Below the pieces are notes generated by a model. That model saw only the letters and a list, made by a program, of their open reading frames with translations. It searched no databases and had not been told where the DNA came from. A stretch of 42,967 nucleotides of DNA from Gammaproteobacteria bacterium. Its GTDB lineage: Bacteria; Pseudomonadota; Gammaproteobacteria; Steroidobacterales; Steroidobacteraceae. The DNA lies in NCBI GenBank assembly GCA_021773365.1, contig JAJFKF010000009.1:1-42967 (forward strand), written 5' to 3'. Every line of letters starts with the position of its first letter. Within the stretch, counting starts at the first letter, position 1. This document shows, one piece after another, positions 8,205-18,956 of the stretch. The position numbers and the translations under genes are program-made.

Positions 8205-8575
8205 ATGCCAACCGTCCCCCGCATCATTCCTTCCGCTCGCCCGCCGAGGCCGAGCACAGCGCGCCTGATGCCGACCGTCTTCTTGCCGGCAATCCGCAAC
8301 TCACTGTCTGGAACTACTACGCCGACCCCGCCAATCAGTTCTTCGCTGGCATCTGGGCTGCCACCCGCGGTCGCTGGCGCGTGCGCTACACCGAACATGA
8401 GTTTTGCCTCCTGCTTTCCGGCCGCGTGCTCATCAGCAGTGAGTCCGGTGAGCGCCACGAGTTCTCCGCCAGGGACAGCTTCGTCATTTCCGCCGGCTTT
8501 GCCGGCATATGGGAAGTGGTCGAGGACTGCCGCAAGGTCTACGCCATTTTCGAGCCACGGACCTCCGGCGGCTGA
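8205..8575 (+). CDS. Small cupin-domain protein; apparent one-base frameshift near codon 9
   Basis: This is a single-domain cupin of the DUF861/cupin_3 type (about 115 residues), a small beta-barrel that often binds a metal or small ligand; the substrate is unknown. The barrel is clear: FFAGIWAATRGRWRVRYTEHE, then FCLLLSGRVLISSESGE and FVISAGFAGIWEVVEDCRK. ATG 8205, with GGAG seven bases upstream, opens as MPTVPRIIPS and then loses the cupin frame. One extra base near 8230 would join it smoothly to RSPAEAEHSAPDADRLL. Without that correction the first ATG in the cupin frame is 8138, without a ribosome site. Coordinates assume the joined reading, which also leaves a clean 65-base gap to the divergent gene. 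Confidence 0.65.
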
Positions 8576-8711
8576 AGCGCTGAACGGCCTGTACCGCGCC
8601 AGGCTGTCTGCCAGCAGCCGACCGCTGCCCGCGGCGCAGCGGCCGAACTTGTGCCCCTCTGCTCCATCTCAGGTACATTCCGGCCGCATGCCCCGATTTG
8701 AGGATATCGAT

Positions 8712-10004
8712 ATGACCCTGCGAACGAATTTCAGTCTGACTGCCGGCCTTGCCGCCATTGTGCTTATGTGCGGATGCGGCGAAGGCAGCCGGGCAGCGCC
8801 GGATGAACAGGCCGCCATCGCCCCGCTGGCCATCACCACCACGGGAGGGCCCATCTGGGAGCAGGCCACGGTGCCCGCTGATTTCGACCGCGCCGCGGCG
8901 GCAGAGCAGATCGACTCCATCCTGCAGGCCCAGGCGGATGTCGCCACCCGGAGCTACCGGCTGTGGAAGCGCGGCCTGCAGGGCGAGGACACCGCGGCCG
9001 AGCGCGCGGCCCTGAAGCTGCCGGAGCAGCCAGAGGGATTGAAGGACGATGCGCTGCGGGTGGTCAAGGCCGATCCCACCGACGAGGCGGCGCTGCGCGC
9101 CATGGTGCTGGTGGCATCCTCCCGCTATGGGCAGCCGGACGCGGAAACCGATGCGCCCGCCGCGAATCCTCAGGCGCAGCTGCATGCACACCTGCGTCAG
9201 CTGATTCTGGCGTATCACCTGCAGCATCCTGACGCGCTGAAAGCCATCGCGCGGCTGTACGCCGATGATGCCGGAACCGTGGCTTTCTGGCAGCGCGTGC
9301 ACGATGAGAGCAGCAATCTGCAGATGCGCGGCAATGCCGCCGCCATGCTCATGGAACACTACTTCACCCGTCTTCAGGATCCGGATCGTTCGGAGCTGGG
9401 GCGCAAGGAACTGCGCGAGCAGGGCATGGCCTACGCGCAGGAGATCAAGGACAGCTACGCGGACGTCAGGACGGGTCCAGGTCTGCGCCTGCCGCGCTAC
9501 ATGGACCAGGAGACGGCGACTCTCGGTGAGTTCGTGGCCAACCGCGAGACGGTGCTGGCCCATTCGGTGGGTGAGCGCCTGCCCAGCATTGAGGTGTCCG
9601 ACCTGCAGGGCAACACGGATGCGCTGGAGAAGTATCGCGGCAGGATTCTGCTGGTGGATTTCTGGGCCACCTGGTGCGGGCCGTGCAAGGCTGGACATCC
9701 GGACCTGGTCGCGCTCGACAAGGAGATGGCTGGCAAGCCCTTCGAAATCATCGGCATCAGCGTCGATGACAAACCGGCGGATGTGGTCAAGTACATGAAG
9801 CAGCAGCTCAATCTGCCGTGGGTACAGTGGCACATCGGCCCCACCGGGCAGCTGCTGGCGGATTGGGGTGTGCAGGGTTTTCCAACCTATCTGGTTGTGG
9901 ATGCCGAGGGTGTGGTGCATGAGCGCACCAATCATCTCAACGAAGGTTCAAAGGCCATGATCCGCACGCTGGTGGCGCAGCTGGAAGACCAGGCGCAAGG
10001 CTGA
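8712..10004 (+). CDS. TlpA-like thioredoxin-fold lipoprotein
   Basis: The 430-residue exported protein is probably anchored in a membrane. The N-terminus has a lipoprotein-type signal (GLAAIVLMCGCGEGS). Residues about 25-280 are a helical region without a family I recognise. The C-terminal 150 residues are a TlpA/ResA-type thioredoxin domain with the active site FWATWCGPCK and the cis-proline strand GFPTYLVVD. It probably reduces or isomerises disulfides in the periplasm. ATG 8712 is preceded by GAGG with an eight-base gap. A longer in-frame reading from 8205 joins the cupin leader to this gene by chance and should not be used. The fructosamine-kinase-like gene follows in the same frame after the stop codon. 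Confidence 0.85.
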   Translation: MTLRTNFSLTAGLAAIVLMCGCGEGSRAAPDEQAAIAPLAITTTGGPIWEQATVPADFDRAAAAEQIDSILQAQADVATRSYRLWKRGLQGEDTAAERAALKLPEQPEGLKDDALRVVKADPTDEAALRAMVLVASSRYGQPDAETDAPAANPQAQLHAHLRQLILAYHLQHPDALKAIARLYADDAGTVAFWQRVHDESSNLQMRGNAAAMLMEHYFTRLQDPDRSELGRKELREQGMAYAQEIKDSYADVRTGPGLRLPRYMDQETATLGEFVANRETVLAHSVGERLPSIEVSDLQGNTDALEKYRGRILLVDFWATWCGPCKAGHPDLVALDKEMAGKPFEIIGISVDDKPADVVKYMKQQLNLPWVQWHIGPTGQLLADWGVQGFPTYLVVDAEGVVHERTNHLNEGSKAMIRTLVAQLEDQAQG

Positions 10005-10018
10005 GTTTGTTCCCGTAT

Positions 10019-10056
10019 CCTCTCCCCATTCAGGGGAGAGGGTCAGGGTGAGGGGG
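10019..10056 (+). repeat. Dispersed GC-rich palindromic repeat, copy C
   Basis: A nine-base perfect stem, CCTCTCCCC (10019-10027) with GGGGAGAGG (10033-10041), is followed by the tail GGTGAGGGGG (10047-10056). It fills the gap between the TlpA-like gene and the kinase-like gene and ends where the kinase start codon should be. Confidence 0.85.
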
Positions 10057-10061
10057 CAGCC

Positions 10062-10940
10062 ATCAGCACAGCCGTTGCCAACGCTCTCGCCACCGCACTC
10101 AGCGCGCGGCTGCATCCTCGCCCCGCTGCCGCGGTTCATGGCGGCTGTATCAATGACAGCTATCGCTGGGAAAGCGATCGCGGACCTTTGTTCGTCAAGC
10201 TGGCTCCGGTACGGCACCTGTCCATGTTTGAATCGGAGGCGGCGGGTCTGCACGCGCTGGAACAGGCCTGCGCCGTGCGCGTGCCGCAGGTGCTGGCCGT
10301 CGGCGCCACGGAGGAGCAGGCCTATCTCGCGCTGGGATGGATCGAGCTGCGGCCGGCGCATGCTGCCGCGGAGGCGGAGCTGGGCGCCCAGCTTGCCCGC
10401 CAGCATCGGGTGACCGCGCGGGCGTTTGGCTGGAACCGCGACAATGCGCTGGGCAGCACGTCGCAGCCAAACAGCTGGACGCCGGACTGGGTGGATTTCT
10501 GGCGTCGACAGCGGCTGCAGCACCAGCTCGAGCTGGCTGCCCGCAATGGCCACGGCGGGCGGCTGCAGCAACTGGGAGAGAAACTGCTGCAGCGACTCGG
10601 CGCATTCTTTGCCGACTACCAGCCGGTTCCCTCGCTGCTGCACGGCGACCTGTGGGGTGGCAACTGGGGCATGGATGGCGCCGGCAAACCCGTCATCTTC
10701 GATCCGGCGGTGTACTTCGGCGACCGCGAGGCGGATATCGCCATGACACGACTGTTCGGTGGTTTTGGCCCGCAGTTCTATGCCGCCTATCAGGCTGAGT
10801 GGCCGCCGCAGGCGGGCGCCCAGGCCCGCAGCGCGCTGTATAACCTCTATCACCTTCTCAACCACCTGAATCTGTTCGGTGGCAGCTATCTCGGGCAGGT
10901 AGAGTCGGCCATGGGCCAGTTGCTGGCGCAGGCGCGGTAG
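10062..10940 (+). CDS. Fructosamine kinase family protein (start codon unclear)
   Basis: The fold is that of fructosamine/ketosamine kinases, which phosphorylate sugars attached to amines so that the adduct breaks down. It shows a glycine-rich N-lobe (GGCINDSYRW, LFVKL), the catalytic HGDLWGGNWG, the metal-binding FDPAVYFGDREADIAM and the C-terminal LFGGSYL. With the upstream coding part it reaches about 292 residues, the usual size. However, no ATG, GTG or TTG lies in frame between the preceding stop codon (10002) and TTG 10188, and starting at 10188 would delete the N-lobe motif. I place the boundary at ATC 10062, just after repeat copy C; the true initiator is unresolved. GTG 10048 in the repeat is one base out of frame. 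Confidence 0.75.
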   Translation: MSTAVANALATALSARLHPRPAAAVHGGCINDSYRWESDRGPLFVKLAPVRHLSMFESEAAGLHALEQACAVRVPQVLAVGATEEQAYLALGWIELRPAHAAAEAELGAQLARQHRVTARAFGWNRDNALGSTSQPNSWTPDWVDFWRRQRLQHQLELAARNGHGGRLQQLGEKLLQRLGAFFADYQPVPSLLHGDLWGGNWGMDGAGKPVIFDPAVYFGDREADIAMTRLFGGFGPQFYAAYQAEWPPQAGAQARSALYNLYHLLNHLNLFGGSYLGQVESAMGQLLAQAR

Positions 10941-10985
10941 TCGTTTTATCCTGCCCGCCGCGAGCCAGCTGCCACGGGAGTATCG

Positions 10986-13301
<2,316 letters not shown>

Positions 13302-13354
13302 GTTCAGGCCTCAAATAATATAAACAAGCCTTGGCGCCGTAATAGGGGGATAAC

Positions 13355-14806
13355 ATGATCGAAAACACCACTGCCATCGCGGTCGCCATGGGTCTGTACA
13401 TGGCTGTCTGCCTGCTTCTCGGCTTTATCGCCTGGAAACGCACGCACAATCTCAGCGACTATATCCTCGGTGGCAGAAGCCTTAACAGTTGGGTCACGGC
13501 CTTCAGCGCACAGGCCACCGACATGAGCGGCTGGCTGCTGATGGGTTTGCCTGGCCTGGCCTACGTGGCGGGCTACGACGCCTTCTGGATGGTGCTGGGT
13601 CTGGCCGCGGGCACCTACCTGAACTGGAGGTTTGTTGCCGCTCCGCTGCGCATGCGCACCGAGCAACTGAATAACTCGCTCACGTTGCCGGACTATTTCG
13701 AACATCGCTTCAACGACAAGTCACGACTGCTGCGCACCCTGTCGGCGCTGTTCATTCTGGTGTTCTTCGCCTTCTATGCCAGTTCCGGCTTTGTCGCCGC
13801 CGGCAAGCTCTTTGAAGCCTTGTTCGGACTGCCTTATGCGCAGGCCATGTTCTGGGGTAGCGCCGTGATGCTGGCGTACACTTTCTTCGGCGGTTTTCTT
13901 GCGGTGAGCTGGTCCGATGTACTGCAGGGAAGCTTGATGTTTGTCGCCCTGGTGCTGGTGGCGCTGATGGGCCTGTCCCTGACGGGTGGGCTGGGCGATA
14001 TGCTTGCGGCCGTGGAAGCGCGTGATCCGGCGCTGCTCGACCCATTTGTCGGCACCGGCGGTACGGCATTGGGATGGGTCGGCATCGCGTCATTGCTGGC
14101 GTGGGGGCTGGGTTACGCGGGGCAGCCGCATATTCTGGCGCGCTTCATGGCGGCGCGTTCGGTGGGGCATATTCACACCGCTCGCCGCGTGGCCATGACC
14201 TGGACGGTGATCGTCATGCTGGCCGCCGTACTTATCGGCCTGGCCGGGCTGCTGCTGGTCGATCCGCCGCTCGGTGATGTGGACTCGGAGAAAGTATTTA
14301 TTTTCATGGCCACGCAGCTGTTCCATCCGGCTATCGCGGGTATCTGCCTGGCGGGCATCCTCGCGGCCATCATGAGTACGGCAGCGGCGCAGCTGCTGGT
14401 GTCATCGTCGGCCTTTGCGCAGGATCTGTACAAAGGTTTGTTCCGGCCGAATGCCGGTGAACGAGAGCTGCTGTGGACGGGACGTGCCGCAGTGCTGGGT
14501 ATTGCCGCGATCGCCTTCGTGCTGGGGCTCGACCCGGACAGCAAGGTGCTGTCGCTGGTGGCCTGGGCGTGGGCCGGGTTTGGAGCGGCGTTCGGGCCGG
14601 CGATCATTCTGTCGCTGTACTGGCCGCGCATGACACGGGATGGCGCGTTGGCGGGAATTGTCGTCGGCGGGTTGACGGTGATTCTGTGGAAGCAGGGCAG
14701 CGGCGGGATATTCGAGCTCTATGAGCTGGTGCCAGGGTTTGTGTTTTCCTGGATGGCAATCTGGATTGTTAGTTTGATGGCACGGGGCGAGAAGGCGCAT
14801 CCTTGA
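13355..14806 (+). CDS. putP: Sodium:solute symporter, PutP (proline) type
   Basis: The 483-residue inner-membrane protein of the SSS family has about 13 membrane helices and imports a solute with sodium. Family motifs that are closest to the proline transporter are visible: LGGRSLNSWVTAFSAQATDM, SGWLLMGLPG, NSLTLPDYFEHRF and FFGGFLAVSWSDVLQGSLM. AGGGGG precedes the ATG at 13355. It sits 53 bases after acetyl-CoA synthetase, a position where ActP acetate permeases are often found, but the motifs fit PutP better. No proline dehydrogenase is in the window, so the substrate assignment is by family only. Confidence 0.88.
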   Translation: MIENTTAIAVAMGLYMAVCLLLGFIAWKRTHNLSDYILGGRSLNSWVTAFSAQATDMSGWLLMGLPGLAYVAGYDAFWMVLGLAAGTYLNWRFVAAPLRMRTEQLNNSLTLPDYFEHRFNDKSRLLRTLSALFILVFFAFYASSGFVAAGKLFEALFGLPYAQAMFWGSAVMLAYTFFGGFLAVSWSDVLQGSLMFVALVLVALMGLSLTGGLGDMLAAVEARDPALLDPFVGTGGTALGWVGIASLLAWGLGYAGQPHILARFMAARSVGHIHTARRVAMTWTVIVMLAAVLIGLAGLLLVDPPLGDVDSEKVFIFMATQLFHPAIAGICLAGILAAIMSTAAAQLLVSSSAFAQDLYKGLFRPNAGERELLWTGRAAVLGIAAIAFVLGLDPDSKVLSLVAWAWAGFGAAFGPAIILSLYWPRMTRDGALAGIVVGGLTVILWKQGSGGIFELYELVPGFVFSWMAIWIVSLMARGEKAHP

Positions 14807-14827
14807 TTTCGGCGCCAGCGCTGCAGC

Positions 14828-15430
14828 CTATTTTGCCGTGTCTCTGTGTGGTGGTTGTGGGGTCGATTTCTTGTTGGCAGGTAGCAGGCGCAGCGCGAAC
14901 TTGACGGTGACTTCGTTCGCCACCCACGTCGTGTCTTTCCACTCTCCCTGCCCGATGCCGTAATCCAGGCGGTTGAGTTTCACGCCGCCTTGCAGCGACG
15001 CTTCGTTTGCCGTGCTCTCAAAGGTGAATGGCAACCGTATCTCGCGGGTGACATTGCGGAGCGTGAGTTTGCCGGTGGCTTCGTAGCGGCTGCCGTTCAC
15101 ATGTTTGAAAGCCGTGGTGACGAAGCGGGCGGTGGGGTATTTCTCCACGGCGAACAGGTCCGGGCCGCGCAGGGTTTCGTCACGATCGTCCTCACCGGTA
15201 TCGGCGGATTTCACCGTGATGGTGACGTCGAAGCGGCTGCCGGGCAGGTCGTCGGCCGAGAAGACGATGTCGGCGCGGAACTGGCCGAAGCGGCCTTCGA
15301 CCGGTGCGCCTGTCTGGGTGGCGACGAAGCCGAGCGTACTGCGCTTTGCATCCGCGGTGTACGGGGTTGCGGCGCAGGCAGCGCCCGCACAGAACAGCAA
15401 TGCGGCGGCGAGGGGCGTAATGTGTTTCAT
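14828..15430 (-). CDS. YceI family periplasmic protein
   Basis: The 200-residue exported protein has a signal peptide (MKHITPLAAALLFCAGAACA) and a YceI lipocalin-like barrel, which in structures binds long isoprenoid or fatty molecules such as polyprenyl chains. Family features seen are STLGFVATQTGAPVEGRFGQF, VKSADTGEDDRDETLRGPDLF, the K-Y-P-x-A-R-F strand and GKLTLRNVTREIRLPF. It shares a four-base ATGA overlap with cytochrome b561 upstream, a pairing common for this family and suggestive of quinone or electron-carrier handling at the membrane. A second YceI-like protein is divergent from the pair at 16046. Confidence 0.9.
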   Translation of the reverse strand: MKHITPLAAALLFCAGAACAATPYTADAKRSTLGFVATQTGAPVEGRFGQFRADIVFSADDLPGSRFDVTITVKSADTGEDDRDETLRGPDLFAVEKYPTARFVTTAFKHVNGSRYEATGKLTLRNVTREIRLPFTFESTANEASLQGGVKLNRLDYGIGQGEWKDTTWVANEVTVKFALRLLPANKKSTPQPPHRDTAK

Positions 15431-16017
15431 TGGCGGTTTTCCTTTGCCGGTGGCTGAGTGCGAGGACGGGTGAAAGGCAGCATGCGCCTGAGCACATCGT
15501 CCTTGAGCCAGAAGTGATGTTTCAGCGCCGCGGCCATGTGCAGCAGCGCTACCGACAGCAGCGCAATAAACAGCAACTCGTGTGTTTCCTCCATCAGCTC
15601 GCCGAGGCTGCGGTCTGGCGCCACCAGCGACGGCAGGGTGAACCAGCCGAAGTAGCTGACGGGGAAGTTTTCAGCATTGGACATGATCCAGCCGCTCAGC
15701 GGCATGGCGAAGATCAGGGCGTAAAGCGCTACGTGTGTTACCCGCGCCAGTACGGATTCCACCGGGCGTAACGTGGGCGGCAGCGGAGGAACGGTATTAG
15801 CCCAGCGCCACAGCAATCGCAGCACGGCCAGTGCGAGGATCGTGATGCCCACCGACTTATGGTAGGTGTACAGCTTGAGCTTCTGCAGGCTTTGCGGCAG
15901 ATCGTGCGCGCGCTCGATGAGGATGTACTGTGCGATGATCAGCGCGACGATGGTCCAGTGAAACAGCTTGGCGATGGCACCATAGCGTTCGGCGGTATTC
16001 TTCAGCTGCATGGGCAT
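15427..16017 (-). CDS. Cytochrome b561 family protein
   Basis: This is a 196-residue, four-helix di-haem membrane protein of the bacterial b561 type, which exchanges electrons with quinone. Candidate haem-ligand histidines lie in KLFHWTIV, YTYHKSVG, ARVTHVALY and ALLHMAAALKHHF, in the right order across four hydrophobic helices. Start candidates are a GTG at 16020 and ATGs at 16017 and 16011; none has a strong ribosome site, and the choice of 16017 is provisional. It is translationally coupled to yceI (ATGA overlap). The divergent YceI-like lipoprotein begins only 28 bases away, so the two promoters must overlap each other or the coding regions. Confidence 0.9.
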   Translation of the reverse strand: MPMQLKNTAERYGAIAKLFHWTIVALIIAQYILIERAHDLPQSLQKLKLYTYHKSVGITILALAVLRLLWRWANTVPPLPPTLRPVESVLARVTHVALYALIFAMPLSGWIMSNAENFPVSYFGWFTLPSLVAPDRSLGELMEETHELLFIALLSVALLHMAAALKHHFWLKDDVLRRMLPFTRPRTQPPAKENRQ

Positions 16018-16045
16018 CACTCTGGCGAATCTGAAGGTAGGGCCG

Positions 16046-16756
16046 ATGTTACGCCATTTGCGCGTGGTTTTAGTTGCCGTGATGGTGCTGACCCTGTGTG
16101 CCTGTCCCGCGCCTCGCCGACCGCCGCCGCCGATCGCAGTACCGGTGCCGGAGCTGGTCCCTGTTGCGGGTGCGCGACTGTATGAAGTCGCGCCCGGGGA
16201 GTCCCTGGTGCGTATCCTGGTTTATCGCGGCGGCGCGCTGGCGTCTGCTGGCCACAATCATGTCATCGCCTCGCACGCGCTGTCGGGCAGGATCTACCTG
16301 CACCGGGAACTCGCGTGGTCGGCCTTTGAGCTGAGTCTGCCGGTGCGCACACTCACCATGGATGAGGCCTCGTTGCGAAGTGAAGAGGGCGCTGACTTCT
16401 CATCTGTAGTGTCGCCGGCGGCGATGGCGGGAACGCGTGGAAATATGCTTGGCGCGTCCGCGCTGGACGCAGAGCGCCATCCGTTCATACGGATCGTATC
16501 CACCGGCATCCGTGGTGACGATGAAGACATCGAAGTGGACCTGCGCGTCGGCCTGAAGGGAGCCTGGTATTCCCTGACGGTCCCGGTCGTTCTGCGGCGC
16601 GAGGCGCAGCGTTTGACTGCAACCGGCCAGTTCGCGTTGCGGCACGCGGATGTGGGGCTGGAGCCCTTCAGCGCGCTGCTCGGTGCGCTGAAGGTCCAGG
16701 ATCAAATGATGGTGAAGTTCGCGATTGTCGCGAACTTCAGGGCCGTTTCCCGCTGA
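16046..16756 (+). CDS. YceI-like domain lipoprotein
   Basis: The 236-residue exported protein has a lipoprotein signal (VLVAVMVLTLCACPAP, lipobox LCAC) and a proline-rich linker. The YceI-like barrel carries SLVRILVYRGGALASAGHNH near its start, and later HPFIRIVSTGI and LTATGQFALRHADVGLEPFS. The strand order (SAGHNH, SFELSLPV-type strand, DAERHPFI) is that of the YceI branch found in many polyisoprenoid-binding-like proteins. ATG 16046 follows AAGGTAGGG; a longer start at 16010 would overlap cytochrome b561. Its 3' end overlaps the convergent peptidase gene by 20 bases. Confidence 0.8.
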   Translation: MLRHLRVVLVAVMVLTLCACPAPRRPPPPIAVPVPELVPVAGARLYEVAPGESLVRILVYRGGALASAGHNHVIASHALSGRIYLHRELAWSAFELSLPVRTLTMDEASLRSEEGADFSSVVSPAAMAGTRGNMLGASALDAERHPFIRIVSTGIRGDDEDIEVDLRVGLKGAWYSLTVPVVLRREAQRLTATGQFALRHADVGLEPFSALLGALKVQDQMMVKFAIVANFRAVSR

Positions 16757-18791
16757 TTTCGCGCAGCAGTGCATCGGCGCCGTACACCTTGGTCAGGGCT
16801 TCCTTCATGATGGCCGGGTGTACCGAGACGGCGCGGTTCATGTCCGCATCAAAGCTGTAGGAGCCCGAAATGGAATGGATGTTGCCGTCGAAGATGAGGC
16901 CGACGATGCGGCCGCTGGCGTTGATCAACGGGCTGCCGGAGTTTCCGCCCACGATGTCGTTGTTGCTGACCAGATTGTAGCGGGTGTCCATGTCGAGCTG
17001 ATCTTTGACGCTCATCCAGCTGTCGGGCACGCGGAAAGGTTCCTGTCCGGTGGCGCGCGCAAACAAACGACCCAGCCGCGTGAACGGTTCCACCGGTTCG
17101 CCCAGTTCATTCCAGCCCTGTACGGTGCCGGGATTCAGCCGCAGCGTGAAGGTGGCGTCGGGCGGCACACTGGTGCCGAAGGCTTTGAAGCGCAGTTGGG
17201 CGATCTGTTCCGAAGCGGCGTCTGTCGGGGCCTCCACTTCGTCCTCGTAACGTTTGCGCACGGCGCGCGCCTGCGCATCGATGGCCTGTGCCAGCTCGAT
17301 CATGGGGTCGTTCGCAGCCTTCAATGCCCGGGTCCCGCCCTCCCATAGCGCCATGCGCACCGTGGGATCGGCCAGGCTGGAGTCGTTCACCAGGCGTGCA
17401 GCCAGCGTGTCGGGCGAATCGCTGGCGAGCAGTTTGCGGACCACCGGGTGGTCGGGCCCCAGCCATTCGCGCATGCGCTCCAGCGAGAAGGACAGGGTCA
17501 GCTTTTCCAGCTCGGGGTACACCGGCACCTCGGCAGCCATCTGCTGCCTGGCGCGCGGCAGGGCGGTGTCGCGGTACTCACGCAGTCTGTCGGTGTTGTC
17601 CTTTGGTCTTTCTTCGGCGGCACGCACCAGTGTGCGCGCGTAGCCGAACAGCTTGCTGTTGAAGCCGGCGCCGCTCTCGAGGAAGGTATACGGCAGCGAC
17701 AGGGCGCGGCGGGTCTGTTGCGCCTGCTCGATTCTGGCCCAGGGGTCGCCGTCGTGCAGGCTGGCGCGCAGGGATGCTTCCTGTTCACGCTTGCGTTCGA
17801 GCATGGCGTCATCGTGCAGGGCATCGAGCAGTTTGCGACGCACCTTGATGCCGTTCTCCAGGCCGCTGATGGGCGCCTCCACAATACGCACGGCTTCCGG
17901 GCTGGACTTGGCGAACTGCAGGTAGCGCCCGCGCAGTTCCGAGGCCCGCAGCAGCCACTGCGGCAGATCCACATCGCGCAGCGTCAGCAGTTGAGCTACC
18001 GTGAGCAGGCGGTTGGTGGAACCGGGATGCCCGGAGACAAACACCGGTTCTCCGGTCTGTGGTCCATTGAAATCGATCTGCAGGTAATTCGGCGGAGTGA
18101 CCGGTTTGCCGTTCTTGTCGTAGGCGCGCATCAGCGCCATGTCCAGGCACCAGCGCGGGAACTGGAAGTTGTCCGGATCGCCGCCGAAGGCGCCGATGCC
18201 CTTCTCCGGTGCGAAGGCGATGCGCACGTCATTGTAGCGCTGGTACTTGTACAGCCAGTACTGGCCGCCGTTGTACAGCGTCACGGTCTGGCATGTCAGG
18301 CCCTTGTCCTTGCCGCCCGTCTTTCCGCAGGCCTGCTCCAGCTCGGTCAGGGTTTTCTTGCGCTGTTCGTTGGCGGTCTGTTCATCGAGGCCCCGCACTG
18401 CTGCCTCCACTTTTGCCGTGACGTTCTCCATGGCCATGAGTACATCGGCCACCTGCGTGCGACAGCGGATCTCGTCCTTGCGGCTGGCGGCGAGAAATCC
18501 CTCCTCCAGCAGGCTCTTGTCCTTGGAGGAGTTCTCCGCCAGGCAACCCCAGCTGCAGTGATGATTGGTGAGGATCAGCCCTTCCGGGGAGATGAACGAG
18601 GCCGTGCAGCCCGACAGACGCACCGTGGAAGTGCGCACGCGCTCCAGCCAGGCCGGGGTGATGTCCACGCCGAATTTCTGTTTGACCTGGGCGGCAGGAA
18701 AATCATGGTAGGTCCACATGCCCTCATCGGCACGGGTGGTTTGTGCGGCCCAAAGCGCGGCCAGCAGCACGGTGGTAATCAGTGCTCTCAT
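16737..18791 (-). CDS. S46 family dipeptidyl-peptidase (DPP7/DPP11 type)
   Basis: This 684-residue exported serine exopeptidase would release dipeptides from the N-terminus of oligopeptides in the periplasm. It has a signal peptide (MRALITTVLLAALWAAQTTRA), then the mature start DEGMWTYHDFPA, the catalytic His motif LILTNHHCSWG (His 78 region) and the catalytic Ser motif GGNSGSP (Ser 618). Large helical S46 insertions lie between. The residue that separates DPP7 from DPP11 specificity should fall near IFDGNIHSISGSYSFD, but I cannot assign it without an alignment. ATG 18791, with GGGAG upstream, was preferred over a TTG at 18887 because the signal peptide begins there. It fits with isoaspartyl peptidase and tyrosine breakdown genes in the window. 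Confidence 0.9.
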   Translation of the reverse strand: MRALITTVLLAALWAAQTTRADEGMWTYHDFPAAQVKQKFGVDITPAWLERVRTSTVRLSGCTASFISPEGLILTNHHCSWGCLAENSSKDKSLLEEGFLAASRKDEIRCRTQVADVLMAMENVTAKVEAAVRGLDEQTANEQRKKTLTELEQACGKTGGKDKGLTCQTVTLYNGGQYWLYKYQRYNDVRIAFAPEKGIGAFGGDPDNFQFPRWCLDMALMRAYDKNGKPVTPPNYLQIDFNGPQTGEPVFVSGHPGSTNRLLTVAQLLTLRDVDLPQWLLRASELRGRYLQFAKSSPEAVRIVEAPISGLENGIKVRRKLLDALHDDAMLERKREQEASLRASLHDGDPWARIEQAQQTRRALSLPYTFLESGAGFNSKLFGYARTLVRAAEERPKDNTDRLREYRDTALPRARQQMAAEVPVYPELEKLTLSFSLERMREWLGPDHPVVRKLLASDSPDTLAARLVNDSSLADPTVRMALWEGGTRALKAANDPMIELAQAIDAQARAVRKRYEDEVEAPTDAASEQIAQLRFKAFGTSVPPDATFTLRLNPGTVQGWNELGEPVEPFTRLGRLFARATGQEPFRVPDSWMSVKDQLDMDTRYNLVSNNDIVGGNSGSPLINASGRIVGLIFDGNIHSISGSYSFDADMNRAVSVHPAIMKEALTKVYGADALLREISGKRP

Positions 18792-18956
18792 TCGTTGTCT
18801 CCCGAAGTAGATATGAGGCCGTGAAAGTTGCGGGAGGATAGCATCAGACCGTGCATGCCGGCTGCGCCGTTCCGGAGCAGCCGGCATGCCCGATGTCCCA
18901 GGCCGGCTCTGGTGCCGGGCAGATCGGCGCGAACGCGGTATGAGGCTCGCGGGTAT

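Noticed and set aside
8484-9935. A 483-residue minus-strand open frame
   Set aside because: Antisense to the TlpA-like gene; composition is His/Arg/Gln-rich as expected of a shadow frame.
8205-10004. A 599-residue open frame spanning the cupin and the TlpA-like gene
   Set aside because: The first 170 codons overlap the cupin in another frame and show no family motif; a good ribosome site and lipoprotein signal start at 8712.
13355-14806. Acetate permease ActP, because it follows acetyl-CoA synthetase
   Set aside because: The motifs LGGRSLNSWVTAFSAQATDM and NSLTLPDYF fit the proline symporter branch better than ActP.
17448-18824. A 458-residue plus-strand open frame
   Set aside because: Antisense to the S46 peptidase, whose signal peptide and catalytic motifs are clear.
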